From W0P28-013 sp963593685 (lineage in GTDB: Bacteria > Bacteroidota > Bacteroidia > Bacteroidales > Paludibacteraceae), in assembly GCA_963593685.1 (NCBI GenBank), contig CAVBBP010000016.1, forward strand, positions 1 to 44,928: 44,928 bases of DNA. Direction: 5' to 3'. This document shows, piece after piece, positions 32,401 to 40,555 of this stretch (position 1 is the first letter of the stretch; each line of letters opens with the position of its first letter). A program made the translations under genes and the position numbers. The notes below the pieces were generated by a model. It had not been told where the DNA came from, ran no database searches, and was given only the letters and a program-made list of their open reading frames with translations.

Positions 32401-34762
32401 AAAATTCTGGGAAATTCGCATCGCAACTTGCAGCAGCGTTGGGCAATGTGCCAAGCGCCTCACCCTGATAAACAGTGGTGGTAGTGGTGGCTTCGCCAGC
32501 GTGCCAAGTGATGGTGTATGTCGGGTCTTCCTCGAAATTGGCAGTGATAGTAACATCGCCAACGATATTTTTCACGGTTTTCCCATCGACTGTGCCATTT
32601 TCGGCAGGTGCAATCGTGAGATTTGCGAAATGATAATGCGCTTCGGGAGTTACCGTTACCTCGACATTACCGCCGTGGTTCACCGTTTCGGCAGAGAGCG
32701 TGAATGTGCCATTCACCTCCTCGCCTTTGGTGATGGCGTAGGCGTTGATTTCCCAAAGGGCATAGAGTTGTTTGTTGGCGGTGAGCGTTACCTTGTCGCC
32801 GTCGTTCCAAAGTTTGGTGCCGTCGGGTTGCTCCGCCCAGCCCACAAAGTGGTAGCCCGTGCGTGTGAAGGTGCATTTTTCGAGCGTCACTTCAGCGTTG
32901 AGTTCGTGTTTGGTGGTCGCCATATCGCCTGTGGCTTCGTCGCTGTTTTTGAAGTACTCAATCGACACTTTGCCCGTTACGGTAACTTCTTCCGATTCGA
33001 CGCTGTTGTCGCAGAAGTTGGCATCGCCGCTCCATGTGGCTATCACACGGAATGTGCCAGCGTTTTTGGCAGTGGCTTCGCCCGATGTAGCATCGACTGT
33101 GGCTACCAGCGGATTGCTCGACGCATACGAAATTGTACCTGCATAGCCGTCGGGTGCGCCTGTTACGCCTGTTACCGACAGCGTTTCGCTGGTTTCGGCA
33201 TCGATTGTGGTTTTATCCAGTGTGATGGCTGGCGTGGTGGTCCAAGCGTCGCAGCAAGCGGTGATGAAGACCGTTGTCGAGGGGAAGTCCGACTTGGCCG
33301 TAACCGAAATTGGACCGACGGCGATGTTGCCAGATGTCTTGTGATAAATAAAACGCACGCCTATCGTTCCTTGTGGAAATGGATTCGCATTGGTAAGCGT
33401 GATAGCGTTGGTTGTCATTGCGCCTGTAACAGTCCATGTTTCGAGAGAGGTAAAGTTCTCGTTGTCGAGCGTATATTGCAACTCTACCGAAGCAGTAACT
33501 GGACCAGCCTTGCGATTGTATTTGAATGTCGCTGTTTCGGGATTAGTAACTGGCACAGTGATATATGCGCTGTCGGTAGCCATTTTTATAAGGTAACTAC
33601 CCGAACTACCATACGACCCACAATTTTGGTGCGAGCCGCCAGCGTTTTGGAGTGAGGTCAGAGTTCCTTCGCAAGAGAATGGCGTGCCTTGCTCTTTCGG
33701 TTGGTCGGCAAAAGCGGCGTAGTAGGTTACATTGCCAGCGGGAACGGTTGCTGCGGAAACGAAAGTTACCTCCATGCTGCCCTCTTTGCCCACATTTTCG
33801 GCAATCCAGCCCGCAAAATTGGGATAATTCGTCGCATCGCACGAAGTTACTTCGGCGGTTGGATAGGCCGCGCCGATGGCTTCGCCTTGCAGCACTTTGG
33901 CAGTGGTGCTGCCTGTGGGCGTTTGCCAAGTGATGGTGTACGACGCGTTCAACACCGTTACAGGCACTTCGACCTGCTGCGAGCAGTAGGTTATTTCGCC
34001 AACCGTGTTTGCGCTTTGCGCCACAGTGATGGTGGCACTGCCTTTTTTCAGCGCGGTAACCAAGCCGTCGGCCGAAACCGTCAGCACATCGCTGTTCGAC
34101 GATGTGTAGGTCGGAGTGGCACCATTGCCGCCCGAAACCGTCAGTTTGAGCGACTGCCCTGCCTCGATTTCGAACGTTGCAGGCGTAACCGCTAACACTT
34201 CGTCTGGGTCGGAGCAAGCACCAATCGAATAGGTAACAATCCACTTAAGAATACGAAGTTGTAGGTTTTCTGCAGTATGTACATTTTGCACAGTAATCGA
34301 TCCATCGGAATCTACATACAAATTGGCAATGGTAAGCGTATCGTTTACCCAAGTACCTGCCGTTTTGTTGCCGCCCGACAACTGATATGCGACATCTGCA
34401 TCATAACCTTTGTCGCAAACTATCTCGACTTTTCTGATTACAACCTCTCCTATCGGGGTAAAGGTAACCGAAGCACCATTACCATTGAAAGTTGTTTGCC
34501 CACTTTTACCAACGCCCAAGCGCAAATCAGTATTGCCACCAGAACCAACGCTGACCGCATTTGCAGCATCGTTTTGTGCTGTTGTAAATTTGTAAATATC
34601 AAGCGTAGTTTCTGGTTCGTTTGTTACCGAAATAGTCGCACCATTTTTGTTCGACTCGGTAAAAACACTCTGTTCGTCGGTAAACAGAGTTATAGCCCAC
34701 GCCTGCCCTGTAGCGCAGAGCACCAAAAAGGCTGCCAGCCAAAGTTTTAGTTGTTTTCTCAT
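29420..34762 (-). CDS. Large exported repeat protein with Ig-like (Big2) and InlB-like repeats and a T9SS-type C-terminal domain
   Basis: 1780 aa. A signal peptide (residues 1-23, LWLAAFLVLCATGQAWA) leads into a beta-sandwich-like region (about 24-180). A Big2-type Ig domain follows (about 190-270), then several InlB B-repeat-like modules (YTITW...GWIAE and YFKNSDE...FVGWAEQ...LYALWEINAY) spread through about 270-1300. A module with SSRILQYNTSTPRFACYKD (about 940-980) is shared with the 705-aa neighbour. Three consecutive Big2 domains (about 1450-1705, motif TVLPENA...VVWRSDN...GTATITATT) precede a 70-residue C-terminal domain with YNTVGQTV and GVYLVVVGDKSQKVVVK, typical of T9SS type A sorting signals. 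It is probably a cell-surface or secreted adhesin-like protein; its ligand is unknown. Confidence 0.85.
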   Translation of the reverse strand: MRKQLKLWLAAFLVLCATGQAWAITLFTDEQSVFTESNKNGATISVTNEPETTLDIYKFTTAQNDAANAVSVGSGGNTDLRLGVGKSGQTTFNGNGASVTFTPIGEVVIRKVEIVCDKGYDADVAYQLSGGNKTAGTWVNDTLTIANLYVDSDGSITVQNVHTAENLQLRILKWIVTYSIGACSDPDEVLAVTPATFEIEAGQSLKLTVSGGNGATPTYTSSNSDVLTVSADGLVTALKKGSATITVAQSANTVGEITYCSQQVEVPVTVLNASYTITWQTPTGSTTAKVLQGEAIGAAYPTAEVTSCDATNYPNFAGWIAENVGKEGSMEVTFVSAATVPAGNVTYYAAFADQPKEQGTPFSCEGTLTSLQNAGGSHQNCGSYGSSGSYLIKMATDSAYITVPVTNPETATFKYNRKAGPVTASVELQYTLDNENFTSLETWTVTGAMTTNAITLTNANPFPQGTIGVRFIYHKTSGNIAVGPISVTAKSDFPSTTVFITACCDAWTTTPAITLDKTTIDAETSETLSVTGVTGAPDGYAGTISYASSNPLVATVDATSGEATAKNAGTFRVIATWSGDANFCDNSVESEEVTVTGKVSIEYFKNSDEATGDMATTKHELNAEVTLEKCTFTRTGYHFVGWAEQPDGTKLWNDGDKVTLTANKQLYALWEINAYAITKGEEVNGTFTLSAETVNHGGNVEVTVTPEAHYHFANLTIAPAENGTVDGKTVKNIVGDVTITANFEEDPTYTITWHAGEATTTTTVYQGEALGTLPNAAASCDANFPEFYGWCATEYGSSSAPKTTKPALIDAAHKPTANADYYAVYADGVDGGGQKMTALPVGVQVLVVACDSMELGGIEVVNSKSIGNATKYDGAPNGVYPLNVVAGNTLSSYAFEHEGKYLSYSGSDNTLSESATLDDKSSWKVSFSDGNAIITNVGNSSRILQYNTSTPRFACYKDGGQKPVQLIRVGKQVTKWITNCCTPQPFAVRDTTVLIDNSPISVDLLELIDGAGNGGDKEFSLAEDYGTDARIVSTALAVDKAGKYTVIVSQKATDASICDNEYEIVVTVEPKSSTITFDKNAADALGEMEPLTAETLTKKQLTSNTFTLDAHHFVAWNTAADGTGTSYADGAEIEMHTMTLYAQWELNTYTVTLDKKGEGTVTLPAEVKHGGKFQVVAEPATGYILKEIAVTPLGYALLEGDSVKNVTANITVTVVFEELPKYTITYRDADNAAILTEIIYAGSFANPDLSQFGCERMPLEGFAATQVADNSEAFEAVDITKAVISSDTTFWAVYGLYKGEARRFDPAKTLSGNFKIAAEVDGVKKFAQGALASGKYAPTDNADEANSYAFKQVSAGVYTIQRDGKYVNYKSSTDFEEKATSKTWTISKGTKGSWRVVATATTTNAWIFRAGSTNKFGAYKTSNVSADKNEYYDIEIVLSAAPRYSSTLDCTTIDVEGVTLSERDTIAVGDKKTLVATVLPENATDKSVVWRSDNEAVATVDAATGEVTGISRGRATIIVTTNDENYSDSCKLYVRQPVEEISLDQVSISLKECDDNGVQLTATVLPEDADNQKVVWTSSNQEVALVSNEGVVFGYMPGTAIITATTVEGGFTAECTVTVTECVKATSLTLDTAALEFSTCENKTYLLKATVLPENAENKAVTWSSSDTRVVTVADGLVTPVAAGTATITATTVDGGFTAECAVTVIECPDALDNVTTLDGLFVRDGRIVIEQERAADVRIYNTVGQTVAAQDAVMTFELTVPQGVYLVVVGDKSQKVVVK

Positions 34763-34799
34763 AATTATTGTTTTTTTAGTTGGTTATTTGATGAAGCGA

Positions 34800-35195
34800 T
34801 TTTTATTTCTAATTTCTGGTTTCTAATTTCTGGTTGTCGGTAGTCGAAACGCCGCAATTATTATTCATTGTTTATTTTTAACCCCTCCGCTTCGCTCGTC
34901 CCCTTGCAAAGGGGACAGGCACGCGCCCAAGTTGGTTCAGTCCTCTCCCCTTTTCAAGGGGAGTACCTGCGAAGCAGGGGAAGGGTTCGAGAAAAATTTC
35001 AGATTTCAAATTGTGGCATTTTGAACGCCACAATTATTATTTATTGTTCATTGTTCATTGTTCATTGTTTATTTTTCTCGGACGCACTCGGTGCGTCCCT
35101 ACAATTTGGAATTTGAAATCTGAAATTTGAAATTGCGGCTTTGCCGCCTCACTCCTCACTCCTAATTCCTAACTCCTCACTCGTCTTGCGTCTTG
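34800..35195 (-). repeat. Intergenic word block between the two surface-protein genes, minus orientation
   Basis: No ORF. Right to left: TAGCAAGACGCAAG, GAGTTAGGAATTAGGAG, GCGGC-aaa-GCCGC (35135-35147), TTTCAAA words, palindrome GGACGCAC-N3-GTGCGTCC (35080-35098), AACAATGAACAATG words, then a set found only here: GCAGG, CTCCCCTT-gaa-AAGGGGAG and GTCCCCTT-tgc-AAGGGGAC hairpins (about 34890-34985), and finally AGAAATTAGAAACC words. Confidence 0.7.
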
Positions 35196-37313
35196 CTACT
35201 TTACAGCAATCTTCTGCACTGTTGTGCCAATTTTTACAAGGTAAACGCCGTTCAGTTGGCCGTTTTGGGCGGTTACATCGATGCCAGTCAGTGTGAAGAT
35301 GCGGTAGTCGCCAGCGGCAACAATGCGGCCGTTTTCGGCATAAATGGGAATCAATTCCGTTTCGCCAAGAGCCGTTTCGCACGAGACGACGGTTACCTGA
35401 CTTTCAACTTTTATGCTGGGGTCGTGTTGTGCAGCGATGGTTATCGTGGCTTTGCCCGGCGCAATGGCGTGAACTGTAGCACAAATCGACTGCGTGAGTG
35501 TAGTAACATCGCCATAGACTTTAGCCACCGCCTCGTCGCTCGACGACCACAGAAAATCGTCTTTAGAAACAGTGATGATTGTCGGCTCGACGGTATAATA
35601 GATTTGGAAACGCTCGCCCTTGCCATCGACAACTCCGCCGCAATCTTTCAGCGTAAATTTTTGGTCGGTATCAGGATATTTGAGCGCAATTTTTTCGATT
35701 TGGCACGGCAAAACGGTTACATGGCAGGTGTCGGTCTTGTTGCCGTCGGTAGCGGTAACCACCACATCGGTTTCGCCAGCCCCGACAGGCATCAGTTTGC
35801 CAGCGTTCACGGCTACCACATTCGTGTCGAGCGTCTCCCAAATCACGGTTTGAATGGGCGCATTGCTCGGCTCTATCGCCACAGTGAGTTTCACCGCGTC
35901 GGTTTGGCAAGCGTACATTTCCACCTCGTGTTGCGGGTTTTTGCCCTTTTCGTCCATGATTGTTACGCCTTCGACATTGCAATTTTCGACGATTATGGTG
36001 CAGGTGTCGGTCAGATTTTTATCGACACGGCTGATGCAGACAATTTTTGCTTCGCCAGCAGCCACAGGACGCACAATGCCATCGCGTACGGTGGCAACTT
36101 CGGGATTAAGCGATTTCCACAGCACGCGCGTGTCGGTTACAGTAGCTGGCAGCAGCGTCGGCCGCAAGATAACCGAGTCGGTACAAATCGTCATTTCGCG
36201 CGTGTCGGGCAGCGTGAGCGATGTGGGCAACACTTCGGCTTGCTGTGCACCACGGCGGCAGAGGAATACCTTGCTTTGGCTCGATGTGTAGGTGGTGAAA
36301 CGCGGGTCGGCACTGTTGTACTGTATGCTGCCGTAACTCTCGCGAGTGCTGGCTATGGTGTGTCCGTCGTAACTTGCGCCCAGCGTGATGTTCCAAGTAA
36401 GCACGCCGCTGTTTAGGCTCATTTTGCCTTTCCCTTTGCAACCGAGCGTGTCGCCATATTGGTCAATCATCAGCCACGCTTCGTCCTGTTTTTTCATCTC
36501 GAAAAAGAGCAATGCAGGATAGTCGAAGGTGTTATTTTCGGGGAAATAGACTTCGTTGTAACTGCCCACCGCGGTAACGCCAAGATAGGGATTTGTCTGC
36601 GTGGTGTCCACTTCGCACGCGCCGATATGGCCGCTATTCACCAAAATGCAGATGTCGCCGTCGGCCAGCGCATCAGTTTTGTCGAGTTGCGTAAATTTGT
36701 AGGGCAGCGGTTTTTCGGTTTCAACGCCAGCGGCAGGCGTGTAGTAGATGGTCAGGCGGTCGAGATAGACCGACTTGCCCGCCGAAGTGCCGCCCGTTAC
36801 GGTGATAGTAACAAATTCGTCGTCAGCGACTTTGCGTTTCGTGGTCATCTCTTTGGTGATATCCACCGAAATTTCGTTGCTAAAACGCACCCACGCGCCG
36901 TACCAATCGGGGCTATTGAAATCTTTTATGCCCGAATCGTAGAGCGTTGCGTTTGATTTGCCGTCGTCGTAGCCGTAGAGTTCGACTTTGGCTTGCACCT
37001 TGCCCTCTTCTTTGTTCGAGCGCATGGCAAATGTTACGCTGTCGATGGTGCAGCCCTCCCAACCATGAAGGTCGAGTGTTGCCTTGTTGTTGCCGGGAAT
37101 CTGGTTGTAGGTGTTGCCTGGCGTTGCACCAAATTTGCTGTAAAAATCGACATGTGAAAAGGCTGGCTTCTCGCCGTAGGTTTTCAGGGTGAATGTGCCG
37201 CGGCTGGAATCGTAGTTCTTTATTTCGACCACTAACTCTTTGGCCGACAGCGCATTCGCCATCAGCAAAAGTGCCGCAGCAGCAAAAATTTTCTGGAAAA
37301 ATGTTCTATTCAT
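35196..37313 (-). CDS. Exported Big2-domain protein with T9SS-type C-terminal domain
   Basis: 705 aa from the start at 37313 (MNRTFFQKIF), followed by a hydrophobic segment and ALSA cleavage site near residue 24. An in-frame ATG at 37370 would add 19 residues, but it overlaps the promoter and is rejected. The first about 200 residues form a jelly-roll-like domain (WEGCTIDSVTFAMRS, VYLDRLTIYYTP). A module about 210-355 ends in GSIQYNSADPRFTTYTSSQ, similar to one in the 1780-aa protein. Three Big2-like domains follow (about 365-640), and the C-terminus has FTLTGIDV and GVYLVKIGTTVQKIAVK, a T9SS type A-like sorting signal. It is a paralogue of the downstream gene and is probably surface-exposed. 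Confidence 0.83.
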   Translation of the reverse strand: MNRTFFQKIFAAAALLLMANALSAKELVVEIKNYDSSRGTFTLKTYGEKPAFSHVDFYSKFGATPGNTYNQIPGNNKATLDLHGWEGCTIDSVTFAMRSNKEEGKVQAKVELYGYDDGKSNATLYDSGIKDFNSPDWYGAWVRFSNEISVDITKEMTTKRKVADDEFVTITVTGGTSAGKSVYLDRLTIYYTPAAGVETEKPLPYKFTQLDKTDALADGDICILVNSGHIGACEVDTTQTNPYLGVTAVGSYNEVYFPENNTFDYPALLFFEMKKQDEAWLMIDQYGDTLGCKGKGKMSLNSGVLTWNITLGASYDGHTIASTRESYGSIQYNSADPRFTTYTSSQSKVFLCRRGAQQAEVLPTSLTLPDTREMTICTDSVILRPTLLPATVTDTRVLWKSLNPEVATVRDGIVRPVAAGEAKIVCISRVDKNLTDTCTIIVENCNVEGVTIMDEKGKNPQHEVEMYACQTDAVKLTVAIEPSNAPIQTVIWETLDTNVVAVNAGKLMPVGAGETDVVVTATDGNKTDTCHVTVLPCQIEKIALKYPDTDQKFTLKDCGGVVDGKGERFQIYYTVEPTIITVSKDDFLWSSSDEAVAKVYGDVTTLTQSICATVHAIAPGKATITIAAQHDPSIKVESQVTVVSCETALGETELIPIYAENGRIVAAGDYRIFTLTGIDVTAQNGQLNGVYLVKIGTTVQKIAVK

Positions 37314-37345
37314 TCGGTTCAATTTAAGGTATCTCAAAAAGTTTT

Positions 37346-37376
37346 CAAAGTTACTAATTATTTTTGACAAAACAAA
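37346..37376 (-). promoter_or_regulatory. Promoter of the surface-protein gene
   Basis: Minus strand: TTTG (37376-37373), a 19-bp spacer and TAACTTTG (37353-37346). The -33 element lies inside the left boundary repeat (37361-37402) of the accessory island. Confidence 0.7.
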
Positions 37377-37402
37377 ACAAAAAAGTCCCCCAAAATTTTC
37401 GG
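37361..37402. repeat. Left boundary direct repeat of the accessory island
   Basis: TTTTTGACAAAAC..., then AAAAAAGTCCCCCAAAA and TTTT. The same sequence recurs at 41318-41355, minus one CAAAA unit and with one extra A and one substitution. The copies bracket the two ATPase genes and the toxin-antitoxin pair. Confidence 0.75.
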
Positions 37403-37415
37403 CGCCTTACAACAT

Positions 37416-38687
37416 TTATGGTCGCAGACAGCCAATAGGGACTACAAGCACGCCATCTTCGCGTTGGTATGCATATTGTCCCGTACCTGTCAGAACCATC
37501 ATAAAAGATGGTGCGTACATCTTGTCTGTGTCTATTTTCTTGGCTAATTGGGTTAGATTCTTAGCCCCTTCTTCTATCAATGAGTTACCACCCAACTTAA
37601 TCTCAATCAGTCCATAATGCCCATTGCGCAGATGCAAGACACTATCGCACTCCAAACCATTGTTGTCACGATAATGATACACCATACCGTCCAAGGCTTC
37701 CGCATAGACACGCAGGTCGCGTACCGCCAATGTCTCAAACAACAATCCCAAAGTATTGAGGTCTTTTGCCAAGTCTTTCGGACCGATACCCAATGCCGCT
37801 ATGGCAATACTCGGATCAACGAAATAGCGCGTATCGGTGGTGCGGAGAGCGGCTTTACTGCGCAAGTTGGGGTTCCACGCTTCCATATCCTCAATGACAA
37901 AGATTTTTCGCAGAGCATTGAGATAAGATGTAATTGTTCCATCGCTAAGCGGTTTTCCCTCATTGGCACTCAAATCGGCGGCAATAGTACCATTGGTGGC
38001 TTGTGTACCTTGGTGGCGGGCATAACTGCGTAGCAGTTTGCGCGTATTCGTCTCACTTCTGTCTGTTGCGTCCACCTCAATAATGTCCCGCTTGGCAACA
38101 GCATCGATGTAGTTGTACGCCTGTCTGAGTGCCGCCCGCTCCGATTTGCCGATACTCTTGGGCCAACCGCCGCGGCAAATAAGGTAGCAAAGGTCGTTCA
38201 GTTTCAACTCATTGGTAGCCACAGCATCAAACTTCCCCTCAAACAGATTCCTCAATGAAAGCAAGCCGTTGCTTTCACCTGACTCGTACAACGACATTGG
38301 ACGCATGTGTACCCAACCGACACGCCCCGTGCCAGTATGCCCCAACTGCGATTGATCGACAGGTTCCGCACTACCAGTCAGGATAAACTGCCCATCTTCA
38401 CCACGGCGATCTACAACAAAGCGGCAAGCATCCCAAATTTGCGGTACTTTTTGCCATTCGTCAATGAGGCGGGGAGTACTGCCTTGAAGCAGCGCTTGGA
38501 TATTGGTCTCGGCCAAGCGGAGGTAATTATTTTTGTTCTCTGGATCATCTATATAGATGACACTTTTTGCTTGCTGTAAGGCGGTCGTTGTCTTACCACA
38601 CCACTTGGCACCATCTATCAGCACCACTCCTGCGGCTTCTAATTGAAGTTCAAGCAGTTTATCGGCTATTCGTTTCCTGTATTCCAT
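37416..38687 (-). CDS. AAA-family ATPase with DUF4143 C-terminal domain (first copy)
   Basis: 423 aa. N-terminal P-loop ATPase: LIDGAKWCGKTTT (about 23-35; an unusual Walker A with W and C), a Walker B-like RLIDEWQKVP (about 73-82) and sensor-like FILTGSAEP. The C-terminal part has DUF4143 features and a nuclease-like tail, VYHYRDNNGLECDSV followed by YGLIEIKLGG, which resembles a PD-(D/E)xK core. These ATPases are abundant and mobile in Bacteroidota and their function is unsettled. Its leader consists of three 23-bp tandem repeats. It is a distant paralogue of the next gene upstream. Confidence 0.85.
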   Translation of the reverse strand: MEYRKRIADKLLELQLEAAGVVLIDGAKWCGKTTTALQQAKSVIYIDDPENKNNYLRLAETNIQALLQGSTPRLIDEWQKVPQIWDACRFVVDRRGEDGQFILTGSAEPVDQSQLGHTGTGRVGWVHMRPMSLYESGESNGLLSLRNLFEGKFDAVATNELKLNDLCYLICRGGWPKSIGKSERAALRQAYNYIDAVAKRDIIEVDATDRSETNTRKLLRSYARHQGTQATNGTIAADLSANEGKPLSDGTITSYLNALRKIFVIEDMEAWNPNLRSKAALRTTDTRYFVDPSIAIAALGIGPKDLAKDLNTLGLLFETLAVRDLRVYAEALDGMVYHYRDNNGLECDSVLHLRNGHYGLIEIKLGGNSLIEEGAKNLTQLAKKIDTDKMYAPSFMMVLTGTGQYAYQREDGVLVVPIGCLRP

Positions 38688-38693
38688 ATCAAA

Positions 38694-38762
38694 TTGTGGA
38701 GTTTGGAGATTTTTCGTTGTGGAGTTTGAAGATTTTTCGTTGTGGAGTTTGAAGATTTCTCA
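38694..38762 (-). repeat. Three 23-bp tandem repeats in the leader of the first ATPase gene
   Basis: Units 38694-38716, 38717-38739 and 38740-38762 share TTGTGGAGTTTGAAGATTT, with three or four changes in total. They fill nearly all of the space between the predicted transcription start (about 38764) and the start codon at 38687. Confidence 0.85.
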
Positions 38763-38770
38763 TTTAGGCG

Positions 38771-38778
38771 CAAAGGTA
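38771..38778 (-). promoter_or_regulatory. -7 box of the first ATPase gene
   Basis: Minus-strand TACCTTTG followed by CGCC fits TAnnTTTG. The leader would be about 75 nt and consist almost only of the 23-bp repeats. Confidence 0.6.
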
Positions 38779-38873
38779 ATACATTTGGGGCAAATAGGCA
38801 AGAGGCGTTAGTGTTTTTGAGGGCTTTCGATACGGGAAAACAATATAGGAAACTTCTATAAATTCCCCATTAA

Positions 38874-40238
38874 TCATCTTATTTGCGAGAGGGCATAGAG
38901 TGGGTAAATTTCCACATGTCGCACGGCATCTGCGGCTTGCTCGTCGGTGTATTCCAACTGCCCGAAATTCTCCAACGAGATACGAAGCGCATAGTCCAAA
39001 TGCTTCTCGCGCATCATCAGCCACAGGCTTTTCATGCCGCCTTTGCCAGCCGCCTTCACCTCTATCGGCAGCACATGCCCTTTGCGCACATCCACATAAT
39101 CCACCTCAGCCGTACTGCCCCGCTCCTCTCGCGCCCAATAGTACAACTCGTGCCGTATATGCATCGTACGGTAGCGCAAAAGTTCCAAACCTACCAACAT
39201 CTCTGTAACAGCCCCTTTATTGACCAATTCTTCGGCGGTAGCGGTCATTATCAACGCCGACATCTCCGTACTATTGCCGAGCGACATATGCTGCAACCGC
39301 AACATCAGTCCAGTGTCCAAAAGCAACATCTTACGGCACGAACTGTCTGCCTCGCTGCCCAACGGCACTCCGTTAGCCGAAGTGCGTGTAACGGGAATGG
39401 CAATACCCGCCAACACCAACAAATCCAATGCTTGCCGAACGGCAGAGGCTTTGTGGTCTGTGGAAACACGCGAATAGACAAACTTGTTGCCCACCTGCAA
39501 TGCCACACTGCGCAAGGTCAGCCGCAGCAGGTTCGGTTGAACTCGCTTAGCATACTTGGCGAAATCGTCTTCGTAAGTTACCAAGATGTCGTCTTGCACG
39601 CGCTGGCAACGCAGATAGTCATGCGTCTCGACCCATTGCGCCACCGCTTCGGGCATTCCGCCCACTAACAAGTAGGTGCGCAGGTATTCCACCAACTTAT
39701 CGTGCAATGGTTGTGGCAGAGGAGTATCCACAGTAGCCGACCGCCGTTGCTCCAACAACGCCGTCATGCCATTGGCGGTAAGGAACTCGTCAAAAGTCAT
39801 CGGGTGCATGTACATCGAGTGGATTCGCCCCACACCGAAAGTGGGTATCTCCTGCAGAGCAAATTCCAACAGCGAACCAGCAGCCACCACATGCAATGCT
39901 GGCATATCCTCGCGAAAGAAACGCAGACTCATAATCGCCTCCGTGCACTCCTGTATCTCGTCGAAAAAAAGCAGCGTCTGCCCCTCCACCACAGGTATGC
40001 CGCTCAAGGCAGCAATCTGCGAGGTGATACGGTGCACATCCAAATCGCTTGCAAACAGTTGCTTATAGACAGGTTGTTTTTCAAAATTGATTTCGATATA
40101 ATAGCGGAACGACTCGCCCAAATGTTTCACAGCACGGCTCTTTCCCACTTGTCGTGCGCCTCGCAACAAGAGCGGCTTATGCTCACTTTCGTTCTTCCAT
40201 TGCGTCAATTCACTATCTATCAAGCGATTAAAATACAT
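38874..40238 (-). CDS. AAA-family ATPase with DUF4143 C-terminal domain (second copy)
   Basis: 454 aa from the ATG at 40238 (MYFNRLIDSEL); a TTG at 40247 would add only three residues. Walker A LLRGARQVGKS (about 24-34), Walker B LLFFDEIQEC (about 89-98) and VVAAGSLLEFAL match AAA_14 ATPases. The C-terminal domain has ELYYWAREERGSTAEVDYV followed by LPIEVKAAGKGG, a nuclease-like D-x-EVK pattern. Compared with the first copy it is the more canonical member. Its promoter is an exact duplicate of that of the neighbouring toxin-antitoxin pair, and its leader holds 33-bp-spaced repeats. The biological role of the family is not established. Confidence 0.9.
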   Translation of the reverse strand: MYFNRLIDSELTQWKNESEHKPLLLRGARQVGKSRAVKHLGESFRYYIEINFEKQPVYKQLFASDLDVHRITSQIAALSGIPVVEGQTLLFFDEIQECTEAIMSLRFFREDMPALHVVAAGSLLEFALQEIPTFGVGRIHSMYMHPMTFDEFLTANGMTALLEQRRSATVDTPLPQPLHDKLVEYLRTYLLVGGMPEAVAQWVETHDYLRCQRVQDDILVTYEDDFAKYAKRVQPNLLRLTLRSVALQVGNKFVYSRVSTDHKASAVRQALDLLVLAGIAIPVTRTSANGVPLGSEADSSCRKMLLLDTGLMLRLQHMSLGNSTEMSALIMTATAEELVNKGAVTEMLVGLELLRYRTMHIRHELYYWAREERGSTAEVDYVDVRKGHVLPIEVKAAGKGGMKSLWLMMREKHLDYALRISLENFGQLEYTDEQAADAVRHVEIYPLYALSQIR

Positions 40239-40244
40239 ATCAGA

Positions 40245-40320
40245 CAAAAATCAAGGTTTTTATTCACACTACTTGGGCAAAAATCAAGGTTTTTATTTGC
40301 CGATTTTAGATAAAAATCAA
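40245..40320 (-). repeat. 33-bp-spaced repeats in the leader of the second ATPase gene
   Basis: CAAAAATCAAGGTTTTTATT occurs exactly at 40245-40264 and 40278-40297, and a shorter third copy (AAAAATCAA) lies at 40312-40320. The spacing is exactly 33 bp each time. The motif is itself a weak inverted repeat (AAAAA/TTTTT). The array begins 7 bp before the start codon and fills the leader. Confidence 0.8.
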
Positions 40321-40328
40321 ACATTTGA

Positions 40329-40374
40329 CACTGCAAAAGTACTACAAAAGTTTGGGTTGTGCAAATTTTAGTTG
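40329..40374 (-). promoter_or_regulatory. Promoter of the second ATPase gene (copy of the 46-bp promoter repeat)
   Basis: Minus strand: TTTG (40365-40362), a 20-bp spacer and TACTTTTG (40341-40334). The whole 46 bp is identical to 41263-41308 in front of the toxin-antitoxin pair. Confidence 0.75.
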
Positions 40375-40505
40375 CGAGTTGAGCGAGCTTCGCCCTGTTT
40401 AGAGTTGAGTGCAGTTAAGAGTGGATAGTTGATAGTTGATTTGGGGCTGAGTAATCGGGGGGGGGTATCGTTGTTCCAGTTAATCGAGTTATTTTTAGTT
40501 AATCT

Positions 40506-40553
40506 GGTTGCCATGAAACAACATAGACCGCCGTTGGAGTGGCAGCCTATGTG
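40506..40553 (-). terminator. Weak candidate terminator after the GNAT gene
   Basis: CATAG and CTATG arms with inner GCC/GGC pairing around 40524-40553 form an imperfect hairpin just past the stop at 40556. On the minus strand TTGTTTC follows, so the U-tract is poor. Confidence 0.3.
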
Positions 40554-40555
40554 AA

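Noticed and set aside
29510..33655. Two long plus-strand frames (643 and 730 codons) opposite the surface-protein gene
   Set aside because: Antisense of a gene with signal peptide, repeat domains and sorting domain on the other strand. No independent support.
38694..38762. Tandem repeats considered as a CRISPR array
   Set aside because: The 23-bp units are contiguous, without spacers, and no cas genes are present. The 33-bp-spaced repeats at 40245-40320 likewise have only three copies.
40457..40465. G9 homopolymer that could be a phase-variable tract
   Set aside because: It is not inside a coding sequence, and it is not in the spacer of a recognisable promoter, so no switching effect is evident.
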